Assembly (NCBI GenBank): GCA_947630015.1
Contig: CANRFY010000012.1
Span: 1 to 56,394 of the forward strand
Source: an uncultured Clostridia bacterium
Lineage (GTDB): Bacteria > Bacillota > Clostridia > Oscillospirales > CAG-272
DNA: 56,394 nucleotides
Direction of reading: 5' to 3'
The position numbers were made by a program, and so were the translations under genes. Below, piece after piece: positions 34,372-42,497 of this stretch (positions are counted from its first letter, which is position 1; each line of letters starts with the position of its first letter). Below the pieces are notes generated by a model. The model saw only the letters and a list, made by a program, of their open reading frames with translations. It ran no database searches and was not told the origin of the DNA.

Positions 34372-35234
34372 ACACAAACGGAGAATACGCGATCAGCGTA
34401 CACGGATTATGCAAAAAATACCGCGGATTTGCGCTCGACAACGTTGACATCGAGCTTCCGCGCGGACTCGTTCTCGGCCTTGTCGGCGAGAACGGCGCGG
34501 GCAAATCCACGACGATCAAATCGATGCTCGGCGTCGTGAACCGCGACGCCGGCGACGTCTCGCTTCTCGGACATGATATCGACGGCGCGGACGGGAAAGC
34601 CGCCCGCGAGCGGATCGGCGTCGTGCTTGACGAGGTCGGGATACCGGCTCCGCTGACGGCGAACGACGTCGGAGCCGTCATGGCGTCCACTTACACAAAC
34701 TGGGATTCGGCGAAATATTTTTCGCTCCTCGACCGTCTGTCGCTGCCGAGGAAAAAGCCGTTCTCCAAATTCTCGCGCGGCATGAAGATGAAGCTCGGGA
34801 TCGCGGCCGCGATGTCGCACGGCGCGGAGCTTTTGATTCTCGACGAGGCGACGAGCGGACTCGACCCGGTCGTGAGGGATGAAGTCTTGGAAATGCTGCG
34901 CGATTTCGCCCGCGACGAGCGCTGCTCGGTCTTGATCTCGTCGCACATCGTCTCCGACCTCGAAAAGCTCTGCGACCTTATCGCCTTCATGCACTGCGGA
35001 CGCATTCTGCTCCAAAGCGACAAGGATTCGCTTCTTGACCGGTATGGGATCCTGCACACCTCCGCCGCCGGTTTTGCGTCCGTGCCGCCTGAATCCGTAC
35101 TCAGCATCCGCGAAAGCGACTACGGCGTCGAGGCCGTCGTCGACAAAACGATCGCGGGCAGCAGACTCGGCGTCGGCGCGGCCTCGCTCGAGGACATATT
35201 CATAGCGATGATAAAGAAGGGGGGATCGAAATGA
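34368..35234 (+). CDS. ABC transporter ATP-binding protein
   Basis: 288 residues. Walker A is GLVGENGAGKSTT, the signature is SRGMKMKLGIAAAM, Walker B is LLILDEATSGLDP, and the H-loop is in LISSHIVSDLEKL. The C-terminal extension of about 75 residues is common in ABC-2 exporters of the Ytr/Bcr type. Overlaps the regulator gene upstream and the permease gene downstream by ATGA junctions, so the three are one translationally coupled operon. Likely exports a peptide-like or envelope-active compound; the substrate cannot be told. Confidence 0.94.
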   Translation: MNTNGEYAISVHGLCKKYRGFALDNVDIELPRGLVLGLVGENGAGKSTTIKSMLGVVNRDAGDVSLLGHDIDGADGKAARERIGVVLDEVGIPAPLTANDVGAVMASTYTNWDSAKYFSLLDRLSLPRKKPFSKFSRGMKMKLGIAAAMSHGAELLILDEATSGLDPVVRDEVLEMLRDFARDERCSVLISSHIVSDLEKLCDLIAFMHCGRILLQSDKDSLLDRYGILHTSAAGFASVPPESVLSIRESDYGVEAVVDKTIAGSRLGVGAASLEDIFIAMIKKGGSK

Positions 35235-35914
35235 AAGGGCTTCTGAAAAAGGATTTTTTGGTGTTGTTCCGCGCATATAAGCTGTATATGATCGTCGCTG
35301 TCCTGCTTGTGGTGCAGACGTTTTTGTCCGGCTGGGGCTGGCAGGTCATATTTCCGGCGCTTATATGCGGTATGCTGCCCGTGTCGCTTTATTCGCTCGA
35401 CGAACGCGACAAGTGGAACACATATGCGCTCACAACGACGTACACAAGGCGCGGACTTTTGTCCGAGAAATATCTGCTCGGCGTCATAATAATGCTCGTA
35501 ATAACAGCGGTCAGCGCGCTGGCGATGTCCGTGTACGCGCTTCGCGTCTCCGCCGATATTCAAGTCGACGCCGCGTTATGCACGTATGACGTATTCGGCC
35601 ATAACGTCGTCATTCCGTATGCGGCGGCGCGCGCGATCGAATCGCTGCTTCACAGCGTTTCCATGGCGCTGATCCCGACGGCGGTCTCGCTTCCGTTCAT
35701 GTTTTTGTTCGGAGCCGAAAAGGGACGGCTGATCGCCCCCGTCGTCCTCGGCTTCTCGGCCACGCTGCTCGTATCGTTTGAATTGAGCCGCATCGGCGGC
35801 GCCGAGGGCTTCGTCGATCTCGGCGCCGCGCTCGGGCTTGCGGGGATCGCGGCCGCGCTCTACGCCGTCTCGTGGCTCGTATCAGTCCTGATCGTGCAAA
35901 AGCGCGATTTCTGA
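35231..35914 (+). CDS. ABC-2 type permease
   Basis: 227 residues with six hydrophobic segments and a short cytosolic N-terminus (MKGLLKKDFLVLFRAYKLYM), as in ABC2_membrane_5-type permeases paired with YtrA-like regulators. The DERDKWNTYALTTTYTRR motif after the second or third helix is the usual coupling region. Starts by ATGA overlap with the ATPase gene. The partner for a homodimeric exporter is encoded only by this gene, so a 2+2 complex is expected. No clear terminator in the 94 bases before the next gene. Confidence 0.88.
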   Translation: MKGLLKKDFLVLFRAYKLYMIVAVLLVVQTFLSGWGWQVIFPALICGMLPVSLYSLDERDKWNTYALTTTYTRRGLLSEKYLLGVIIMLVITAVSALAMSVYALRVSADIQVDAALCTYDVFGHNVVIPYAAARAIESLLHSVSMALIPTAVSLPFMFLFGAEKGRLIAPVVLGFSATLLVSFELSRIGGAEGFVDLGAALGLAGIAAALYAVSWLVSVLIVQKRDF

Positions 35915-35935
35915 GCGCAATTTTCACGAAAACTA

Positions 35936-35985
35936 TTTACACAGCCGCGCGAAATATGATAAAATATGACGAATACGATCGTATT
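35936..35985 (+). promoter_or_regulatory. Promoter and palindromic operator of the GH127 gene
   Basis: TTTACA (35936-35941), 18-base spacer, TAAAAT (35960-35965). Six bases after the -10 lies the perfect palindrome AATACGATCGTATT (35972-35985), covering the expected start point. It shares the CGATCG core with the palindrome at the GH88 promoter. Confidence 0.7.
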
Positions 35986-36008
35986 TAGGGACACGGGAGG
36001 TCGTGACT

Positions 36009-37853
36009 GTGATAAACGCTAAGGGACAATACGCTTCCCCGTCGAGCGTGAAGCTCGCGGGGCGCACGCCGTTTTCGGATAACAGGGACAGAACGCTTTC
36101 GTATCTGCGGATGCTGTCCGCGGACACAATGCTTTACAGCTTCCGCCGCACGTTCGGCGTCGATACTGCCGGCGCTCGCGCGCCTGGCGGATGGGAAAGC
36201 TCCGACGTGCTGCTGCGCGGTCATTCGCTCGGGCATTTTTTATCGGCGCTGTCGCTCGCATACGCGTCGACGGGCGACGCCGTTTACTCGGACAAGCTCG
36301 ACTACATCGTATCCGAGCTTCGCTCGCTTCAGCTCATGAGCCGCGGCGATCCCGCCGCGTTTTCGACCGTATGCACGCCCGACAACGCGTCCCCGTCGTT
36401 ATGGAGCCGCGATCCGTCCGTATGGGGCGAGGGCTATATAGGCGCGTATCCGCCCGATCAATTTGCGCTTCTCGAGCAGTTGACGCCGTATCCCGCGATC
36501 TGGGCGCCGTACTATACGCTTCACAAGCTGATCGCGGGCGTGCTTGAATGTTACGCGCGCACCGGCAATTCGGTCGCGCTCGACGTCGCGCGCGGGATCG
36601 GCGGCTGGATCGCGGCGCGTCTCGGCGCCGTTCCGGAATCGAGGCGGCGCGAGATGTGGGGCCTCTACATCGCCGGAGAATACGGCGGGATGAACGAATC
36701 TCTCGCGCGGCTTTACGAGATCACGGGCGACGAAAAATACATAAGCGCGGCGAAGATGTTCGACAATGAAAGCGTATTTCGCACTCTTTCGCGCGGCGAG
36801 GACGCCGTGCGCGGGCTGCACGCAAATCAGCACATACCGCAGCTTGTGGGCGCTGTCGAGGAATACAGGGCGACGGGCGACGAATACTATCGCGACGCGG
36901 CGAGGTCGTTTTTCGACATAGTCCGCGGCCGTCATATGTATTCGATCGGAGGCGTCGGCGACAGCGAGAAATTCACCGACGGCTGCGATCTTGCCGCGCA
37001 CATCAACAAGGATCACAACTGCGAGACGTGCGCGACATACAATCTTTTGAAGCTGGCGCGGGCGCTGTTCGAGTTCGAGCCGGAGCGCGCCGACTACATG
37101 GACTACTACGAGCGCGCGCTGTTCAATCACATACTCGCCTCGCAGTCCCCGACGGTGCGGCGCAATATGCACGCCGGCGTCACGTACATGATGCCGATCG
37201 GTCCCGGGACGCGCCGCGAATACAGCGACGACTACGGCACGTTTACGTGCTGCCACGGCACCGGCATGGAAAATCACGTCAAATATCAGGACGCCCAATT
37301 CCTCATCTGCGACGGGGACGGCGGCGCGGTCGTATACGTCAATTATCTGATCCCGTCGAGGCTTTCCCTGCCGGAGCGCGGGATAGAGATCGCGATCGAC
37401 GGCAAATTCCCCTTTGACGGATACGCACTCACGCTGTCGGGCGGAGCCGATTACATCGTCAAGCTTCGCGTTCCCGACTGGGCGTCGGGGCCGATCGCAG
37501 CAGGCGGCGATCACATGGATGAAAGTCCGTATGCCGTAATGGAACATAAGGCCGGCATTGACGCGACCGAGCGGTTCGCGCTCGGTTATAAGCTGCGGCT
37601 CGAATATACGCCCGACAAGCTCGACGGCGACAGCGTCGCATCGCTGCTCTACGGGCCGTTCGTCATGGCGGCGAAGGATCCCTCGGAGGAATTCATCACG
37701 CTCGATATCGGCGGCCGCGAGCTTTCCGACCTGTTCCGCGTATCGTGCAACCGTGAAGCCGGTTCGCTCTGCCTTGTCGGCTTCGGCCGCGAATTCGTGC
37801 CGATGTATATGGCGCATCACGACCGCTGCCACACGTATTTTAAAATAAAATGA
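36009..37853 (+). CDS. GH127-type beta-L-arabinofuranosidase
   Basis: About 614 residues. Family features: GGWESSDVLLRGHSLGHFLS, the barrel with YIGAYPPDQFALLEQ, and the Cys/Glu cluster that binds zinc and forms the nucleophile in HypBA1: NCETCATYNLLKLARALF and TFTCCHGTGMENHVKYQ. All these residues are present. No signal peptide, so cytoplasmic action on imported beta-L-arabinooligosaccharides (as from hydroxyproline-linked arabinans or pectin side chains). I choose GTG 36009 because GGGAGG is eight bases upstream; GTG 36003 is too close to it. Single-gene unit with a palindromic operator. With the GH51 lipoprotein it suggests arabinan use. Confidence 0.92.
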   Translation: MINAKGQYASPSSVKLAGRTPFSDNRDRTLSYLRMLSADTMLYSFRRTFGVDTAGARAPGGWESSDVLLRGHSLGHFLSALSLAYASTGDAVYSDKLDYIVSELRSLQLMSRGDPAAFSTVCTPDNASPSLWSRDPSVWGEGYIGAYPPDQFALLEQLTPYPAIWAPYYTLHKLIAGVLECYARTGNSVALDVARGIGGWIAARLGAVPESRRREMWGLYIAGEYGGMNESLARLYEITGDEKYISAAKMFDNESVFRTLSRGEDAVRGLHANQHIPQLVGAVEEYRATGDEYYRDAARSFFDIVRGRHMYSIGGVGDSEKFTDGCDLAAHINKDHNCETCATYNLLKLARALFEFEPERADYMDYYERALFNHILASQSPTVRRNMHAGVTYMMPIGPGTRREYSDDYGTFTCCHGTGMENHVKYQDAQFLICDGDGGAVVYVNYLIPSRLSLPERGIEIAIDGKFPFDGYALTLSGGADYIVKLRVPDWASGPIAAGGDHMDESPYAVMEHKAGIDATERFALGYKLRLEYTPDKLDGDSVASLLYGPFVMAAKDPSEEFITLDIGGRELSDLFRVSCNREAGSLCLVGFGREFVPMYMAHHDRCHTYFKIK

Positions 37854-37855
37854 CA

Positions 37856-37881
37856 AAAAAGGACGCGTCCGCGTCCTTTTT
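37856..37881. terminator. Terminator after the GH127 gene
   Basis: AAAAAGGACGC / GCGTCCTTTTT with loop GTCC, immediately after the stop codon; U-tract in both directions. Confidence 0.92.
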
Positions 37882-37889
37882 GGGTTGTA

Positions 37890-38035
37890 TTCGGGGCGTG
37901 GATTTACGGGGCGCTGCCCCGCACCCCGCTTAAGGGGAGCTTTTGAAGAAAGTTGAACTTTCCGCAAGCGGAAAGTTAGCAGATGCTCCGCATCTGCCCC
38001 ATTAAGAATCCCCGCAAAACTTTCCTGAAATAAGT
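37890..38035. repeat. Cluster of small palindromes before the hyd promoter
   Basis: Three hairpins in a row: CGGGGC/GCCCCG, AACTTTCCGC / GCGGAAAGTT and GCAGATGC / GCATCTGC, together with the AGCTTTTGAAGAAAGTT motif seen at other REP-like sites. The gap 37854-38130 holds these and the terminator but no gene. Confidence 0.55.
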
Positions 38036-38130
38036 TAATTGGCAAATGCGTTCAATTCTGCGTCGCGCGTTTGTGCGTCGATTTCTGGTCGCGGGCAAAA
38101 TCGGGGCGATGGCATAGAGAAAAATTCCTC

Positions 38131-38159
38131 TTTACAAACGGCGCATTATGCTGTATAAT
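38131..38159 (+). promoter_or_regulatory. Promoter of the hyd maturation operon
   Basis: TTTACA (38131-38136), 17-base spacer, TATAAT (38154-38159). Expected start near 38166, giving a leader of about 125 bases. Confidence 0.82.
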
Positions 38160-38165
38160 AGCGAA

Positions 38166-38257
38166 AGATAATAATCGTTCCTGACACAAAGACCGTTTTC
38201 TGCGTGAAAGGTGCGGCATATGCAAAAGCAACGCCGTGCCTGCGCACGGCGTTTTTT
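38166..38257 (+). ncRNA. Attenuator-like leader RNA of the hyd operon
   Basis: Between promoter and first gene lies a strong intrinsic terminator: ACGCCGTGC (38231-38239) pairs with GCACGGCGT (38244-38252), followed by six U. The upstream segment GGUGCGGC (38210-38217) can instead pair with GCCGUGCC (38233-38240, two G-U pairs), which would destroy the terminator stem. This is the layout of a riboswitch or other attenuator. I do not recognise the upstream part as a known aptamer class. Confidence 0.7.
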
Positions 38258-38291
38258 ATCGGGCGAAATCCATGAAATAAAGGAGAAAATC

Positions 38292-38558
38292 ATGCAAAGC
38301 AGAGTTGCCGTAATGTCGATCATAGTCGAAAACGTCGACAGCGTCGAGGCGCTGAACGCCATCCTTCACGAGTACGGCGAATTCATTATCGGGCGTATGG
38401 GAATCCCGTACCGCAAGCGCGCCATCAACATCATCTCGGTCGCCGTAGACGCCGATCAAAACACGATCTCGGCGCTGTCGGGAAAGATCGGGAAGCTGTC
38501 CGGCGTCAGCGTCAAAACGGCGTATTCGGGAGTAACCGATCAGACTGCCGATGAATGA
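38292..38558 (+). CDS. TM1266-like hydrogenase-system regulator
   Basis: About 88 residues from ATG 38292 (AGGAG upstream). Resembles the small ferredoxin-fold, NikR/ACT-like family found with [FeFe]-hydrogenase maturation genes: RVAVMSIIVENVDSVEALNA, an YGEFIIGRMGIPY segment, and INIISVAVDADQNTISALSG with GVSVKTAY at the end. No DNA-binding domain is visible, so the regulatory label comes from family annotation rather than sequence. It overlaps hydE by eight bases, so the pair is co-translated. The frame is open for 27 codons upstream, through the terminator hairpin, but the binding site favours 38292. Confidence 0.85.
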   Translation: MQSRVAVMSIIVENVDSVEALNAILHEYGEFIIGRMGIPYRKRAINIISVAVDADQNTISALSGKIGKLSGVSVKTAYSGVTDQTADE

Positions 38559-39612
38559 CGCCGCCTCGATAACAGACGCGCTGTCGCACGGACGCGGCGG
38601 CGAGCTTTCAGCGGACGATCTTGCTGGATTCCTCGACGAATGCGAGCTTGACGGCGGCGCTATTGACGGTGCGCTCGGAGAAGCCGCGCGCGCCGTCACC
38701 GAACGCATCTATGGCAAAAGCGTTTATGTGCGCGGGCTTATCGAGATATCGAACATCTGCAAAAACGACTGCCTTTACTGCGGCATCCGCAAAAGCAACA
38801 AAAACTGCGTCCGCTACCGTCTCGACGCGGACACGATCGTATCGTGTGCCGACGAGGGATACGAACTCGGCTTCCGCACGTTCGTTTTGCAGGGCGGCGA
38901 GGACGTGTACTACACGGACGAGGTGATGTGCGATATAATCGGGCGCATCAAATCCTCCCATCCCGACTGCGCCGTCACGCTCTCGCTCGGCGAGCGCAGC
39001 CGCGACAGTTACCGCAGAATGCGCGACGCCGGCGCGGATCGGTATCTTTTGCGCCATGAAACGGCTAATCCCGATCACTACGCACAGCTGCATCCCGCGT
39101 CAATGTCGTATGAGAACCGCATACAGTGTCTTTACACGCTGCGCGAGCTTGGCTATCAGGTCGGCTGCGGGTTCATGGTCGGCAGCCCGTATCAGACGAA
39201 CCGCCATATCGCAAACGATCTGTGCTTCATACGCGATTTTTACCCCGATATGTGCGGGATCGGTCCGTTCGTGCCGCATCACGAAACGCCGTTTGCGTCG
39301 TTTCCGTCGGGAACGGTCGAGAAAACGTGCAGGCTCTTGTCGATCATAAGGCTGCTGTGTCCGCGAGTGCTGCTGCCGTCCACGACGGCGCTCGGCACGA
39401 TCCATCCGCGCGGACGCGAGATGGGAATACTCGCCGGCGCGAACGTCGTCATGCCGAATCTGTCGCCGGTCGGAGTGCGGAAGCAGTATGAGCTGTACGA
39501 CAACAAAATCTGCACGGGCGAGGAATCGGCGCAGTGCCGCGATTGCCTTGAGATGCGCGTCCGCTCCGTCGGCCGCGAAATAGTCACCGATCGCGGCGAC
39601 GTAAAAAAGTAA
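38551..39612 (+). CDS. hydE: [FeFe]-hydrogenase H-cluster maturase HydE
   Basis: Radical SAM enzyme of H-cluster assembly; 353 residues, typical. The cluster motif CxxxCxxC is CKNDCLYC (Cys 70, 74, 77). Further family segments: RYRLDADTIVSCADEGYELG in part, FVLQGGEDVYYTD, SLGERSRDSYRRMRDAGADR, LLRHETANPDHYAQLHP and GFMVGSPYQTNRHIANDL. The accessory C-terminal cysteines (Cys in ICTGEESAQCRDC) are also present. Acts on a cysteine-derived adduct in assembly of the azadithiolate bridge. Overlaps the regulator gene; a 230-base repeat-bearing gap follows before hydG. Confidence 0.96.
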   Translation: MNDAASITDALSHGRGGELSADDLAGFLDECELDGGAIDGALGEAARAVTERIYGKSVYVRGLIEISNICKNDCLYCGIRKSNKNCVRYRLDADTIVSCADEGYELGFRTFVLQGGEDVYYTDEVMCDIIGRIKSSHPDCAVTLSLGERSRDSYRRMRDAGADRYLLRHETANPDHYAQLHPASMSYENRIQCLYTLRELGYQVGCGFMVGSPYQTNRHIANDLCFIRDFYPDMCGIGPFVPHHETPFASFPSGTVEKTCRLLSIIRLLCPRVLLPSTTALGTIHPRGREMGILAGANVVMPNLSPVGVRKQYELYDNKICTGEESAQCRDCLEMRVRSVGREIVTDRGDVKK

Positions 39613-39842
39613 TACTTGCAGGGAAAGTTTTGAGGGGTTCGGGGCAGCACCCCGATAATGCGGTGTTCGCGCTCGCGCGACTACTTCGCCCTTGCACGAA
39701 CGTGCGATGCAGCGTTGAACACACTCGCTCTGCTTACACCCGTAATAAAAGTTTTGAGGGGTTCTTAGGGGAACTTTTGAAAAAGTTCCCCTAAGTCAGG
39801 GTTCGGGGTGAAACCCCGAATATCAACAGAAAGGATAAAAAC
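39613..39842. repeat. REP-like palindromes between hydE and hydG
   Basis: Two related units: AAAGTTTTGAGGGGTTCGGG followed by CGGGGC/ACCCCG (39618-39655), and AAAGTTTTGAGGGGTTC followed by a 15-bp stem (TTAGGGGAACTTTT / AAAAGTTCCCCTAA, 39761-39795) and GTTCGGGGT/ACCCCGAA. No promoter was seen. The spacing inside an otherwise tight operon is unusual. Confidence 0.6.
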
Positions 39843-41291
39843 ATGGCAAACTACAATCCGAAATCGATGCACGCGGAAGAATTCATCAACGACGGCGAGA
39901 TACTCGAAACGCTCGAGTATGCGGAGAAGAACAAGCACAACGCCGCGCTGATCGACGAGATACTCGAAAAGGCTCGTCCGAAAAAGACGGCGACGGGCTG
40001 CGTCTGCGCGGGACTCACGCACCGCGAAGCGTCCGTGCTTTTGGCGTGCGACATCCCCGAAAAGGTCGAGGAAATTTACAAGATCGCGGAGGAGATCAAG
40101 CTCGCGTTCTACGGCAACCGCATCGTAATTTTCGCGCCGCTGTACCTGTCCAATTACTGCGTGAACGGGTGCCTCTACTGCCCGTATCACATGAAGAACA
40201 AGCACATCGCGCGCAAAAAGCTCACGCAGGACGAGGTCCGCGCCGAGGTCATCGCGCTTCAGGATATGGGCCATAAGCGGCTCGCCATCGAGGCGGGCGA
40301 GGATCCCGTCAACAATCCGATCGAGTACATACTCGAATGCATCAACACGATCTATTCGATCAAGCATAAAAACGGCGCGATCCGCCGCGTCAACGTAAAT
40401 ATCGCCGCGACTACCGTCGAGGAATACGAGATGCTGAAAAAGGCCGGCATCGGCACCTACATCCTGTTCCAGGAGACGTATCACAAAAAGAGCTATCTCG
40501 AGCTGCATCCGACAGGCCCCAAGCACGACTACGACTACCATACAGAGGCGATGGACCGCGCTATGCAGGGCGGCATCGACGACGTCGGCCTCGGCGTTCT
40601 GTTCGGGCTTGAGCTGTATAAGTACGAATTCGCCGGCCTCATCATGCACGCGGAGCATCTCGAAGCCGTCCACGGCGTCGGGCCGCATACGATAAGCGTG
40701 CCGCGCCTCAAGCGCGCCGACGACATCGATCCCGACGCGTTCGACAACGGCATCGACGACGAAACATTCGCAAAGATCACGGCGTGCATCCGTCTCGCGG
40801 TCCCCTATACGGGGATGATAATCTCCACGCGCGAGACGGAGGCCGTCAGGCAGAAGCTGCTCCGCCTCGGCATCTCGCAGGTCAGCGGCGGCTCGCGCAC
40901 GTCCGTCGGCGGATATACGGAAGAAGAGCGTCCGCACGACACGGAGCAGTTCGACGTCTCCGATCAGCGCAGCCTCGACGAGGTCGTCTGCTGGCTGATG
41001 GAGAACGGCCATATCCCGTCGTTCTGCACCGCCTGCTACCGCGAGGGACGCACCGGCGACCGCTTCATGAGCCTGTGCAAGTCGGGACAAATTCTCAATT
41101 GCTGCCATCCGAACGCGCTCATGACGCTGTCCGAATACCTCGAGGATTACGCGTCGCCTAAGACGAAGGAAGTCGGTTATGCGATGATAGAGCGCGAGCT
41201 TGCGCGCATTCCGGGCGACAAGGTCCGCGCGATCGCGGCGCAGAACATCGCCGACATCAGAAACTCGAACCGCCGCGATTTCAGATTCTAA
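39843..41291 (+). CDS. hydG: [FeFe]-hydrogenase H-cluster maturase HydG
   Basis: Radical SAM tyrosine lyase that makes the CO and cyanide ligands of the H-cluster. 482 residues, typical. N-terminal motif: YCVNGCLYC (Cys 106, 110, 113). The C-terminal auxiliary-cluster motif with CTAC and a Cys 22 residues later is present (SFCTACYREGRTGDRF, then MSLCKSGQ), followed by CCHPNAL. Other segments: LAIEAGEDPVNNPIEY and GTYILFQETYHKKSYLELHP. ATG 39843 with AAAGGA upstream; hydF follows after 15 bases. No catalytic [FeFe]-hydrogenase gene is in this window, so the clients are elsewhere. Confidence 0.97.
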   Translation: MANYNPKSMHAEEFINDGEILETLEYAEKNKHNAALIDEILEKARPKKTATGCVCAGLTHREASVLLACDIPEKVEEIYKIAEEIKLAFYGNRIVIFAPLYLSNYCVNGCLYCPYHMKNKHIARKKLTQDEVRAEVIALQDMGHKRLAIEAGEDPVNNPIEYILECINTIYSIKHKNGAIRRVNVNIAATTVEEYEMLKKAGIGTYILFQETYHKKSYLELHPTGPKHDYDYHTEAMDRAMQGGIDDVGLGVLFGLELYKYEFAGLIMHAEHLEAVHGVGPHTISVPRLKRADDIDPDAFDNGIDDETFAKITACIRLAVPYTGMIISTRETEAVRQKLLRLGISQVSGGSRTSVGGYTEEERPHDTEQFDVSDQRSLDEVVCWLMENGHIPSFCTACYREGRTGDRFMSLCKSGQILNCCHPNALMTLSEYLEDYASPKTKEVGYAMIERELARIPGDKVRAIAAQNIADIRNSNRRDFRF

Positions 41292-41306
41292 AGGCCGGAG
41301 GCGCAT

Positions 41307-42497
41307 ATGAGTCTGCACGAAACTGTTTCCGCCGAGCGCGTCCATATCGCGTTTTACGGCATGAGAAACGCGGGCAAATCGAGCCTCGTCAACGCGGTGA
41401 CGGGTCAGGCGCTGTCCGTCGTCTCCGAGGTGAAGGGGACGACGACAGACCCCGTGCGAAAGGCGATGGAGCTTCTTCCGCTCGGTCCCGTCGTGATAAT
41501 CGACACGCCCGGCCTCGACGACGAGGGCGAGCTTGGCGGGATGCGCGTGCAAAAGGCGCGCGAGACGCTCGATAAGACCGATATCGCCGTGCTTGTCGTC
41601 GACGGCACGGTCGGTTACAGCGACCGCGACCGCTCGATCTGCCGCGTTTTCGATGAAAAAAACATTCCTTATATAGTCGCGATCAACAAAGCCGATCTCA
41701 TCGCGGACAAAAAAGCGCCGGACGCGCGCGAGCTTTACGTCAGCGCCGTCACCGGCGAGGGCATATTCGAGCTGAAAGAGCGTCTCGGCGCGTTCGCGAA
41801 CGCGGCGAAGGCGAAAAAGGACGAGAAATTCATTGTCGCCGATCTTCTGCCCGACGGCGCGCACGTCATTCTCGTCGTTCCCGTCGACGAATCGGCGCCG
41901 AAAGGACGCCTCATTTTGCCGCAGCAGCAGGTAATGCGCGAGCTGCTCGACACGCACCGCACGTTTTCTGTCTGCCAGCCGGAAGAATTGACGCGCACGC
42001 TGTCGTCGCTTCATGAGCCGCCCGCGCTCGTCATAACAGATTCGCAGGCGTTCGAGCGCGTCGCGCGCGACGTGCCGGAATCGGTGACGCTGACGTCGTT
42101 CTCGATCCTGTTCGCGCGCTACAAGGGCGAGCTTGACGCGCTCATCGCGGGCGCGGACGCGCTGTCGCGGCTCTCGGACGGCGACCGCGTGCTGATCTCG
42201 GAGGGATGCACGCATCATCGCCAGTGCAACGACATCGGCACGGTGAAGCTGCCGAGGTGGATCGAGTCATATACGGGCAAAAAGCCCGCGTATTCGTTCA
42301 CGTCCGGCGGCGAGTTCCCCGCCGATATGTCGGGATACAGCCTCGTCGTCCACTGCGGCGGCTGTATGCTGAACGAGCGCGAGATGAAATCGCGCATCGA
42401 GCGCGCCGCAGCCGCGGGCGTGCCGATCGTCAATTACGGCGTCGCCATCGCGCAGATGAAGGGCATCCTCGCCCGCAGTCTCTGTGTGTTCGGATAA
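41307..42497 (+). CDS. hydF: [FeFe]-hydrogenase maturation GTPase HydF
   Basis: Scaffold GTPase on which the diiron subcluster is completed before transfer to hydrogenase. 396 residues. GTPase motifs: FYGMRNAGKSSLVNA (Walker A), a Thr in VKGTTTDPV, IIDTPGLDDEGE, and VAINKADLI. The C-terminal cluster-binding domain has EGCTHHRQCNDIGTVKLPRW and VVHCGGCMLNEREM, matching the CxHx(n)HCxxC signature. GGAGG five bases before ATG 41307. Last gene of the hyd operon; followed by convergent-junction repeat C. Confidence 0.97.
   Translation: MSLHETVSAERVHIAFYGMRNAGKSSLVNAVTGQALSVVSEVKGTTTDPVRKAMELLPLGPVVIIDTPGLDDEGELGGMRVQKARETLDKTDIAVLVVDGTVGYSDRDRSICRVFDEKNIPYIVAINKADLIADKKAPDARELYVSAVTGEGIFELKERLGAFANAAKAKKDEKFIVADLLPDGAHVILVVPVDESAPKGRLILPQQQVMRELLDTHRTFSVCQPEELTRTLSSLHEPPALVITDSQAFERVARDVPESVTLTSFSILFARYKGELDALIAGADALSRLSDGDRVLISEGCTHHRQCNDIGTVKLPRWIESYTGKKPAYSFTSGGEFPADMSGYSLVVHCGGCMLNEREMKSRIERAAAAGVPIVNYGVAIAQMKGILARSLCVFG

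Noticed and set aside
41307..42497. Possible tRNA-modification GTPase (MnmE-like) instead of HydF
   Set aside because: The C-terminal CTHHRQCND and HCGGC cluster motifs and the position after hydE and hydG are specific to HydF.
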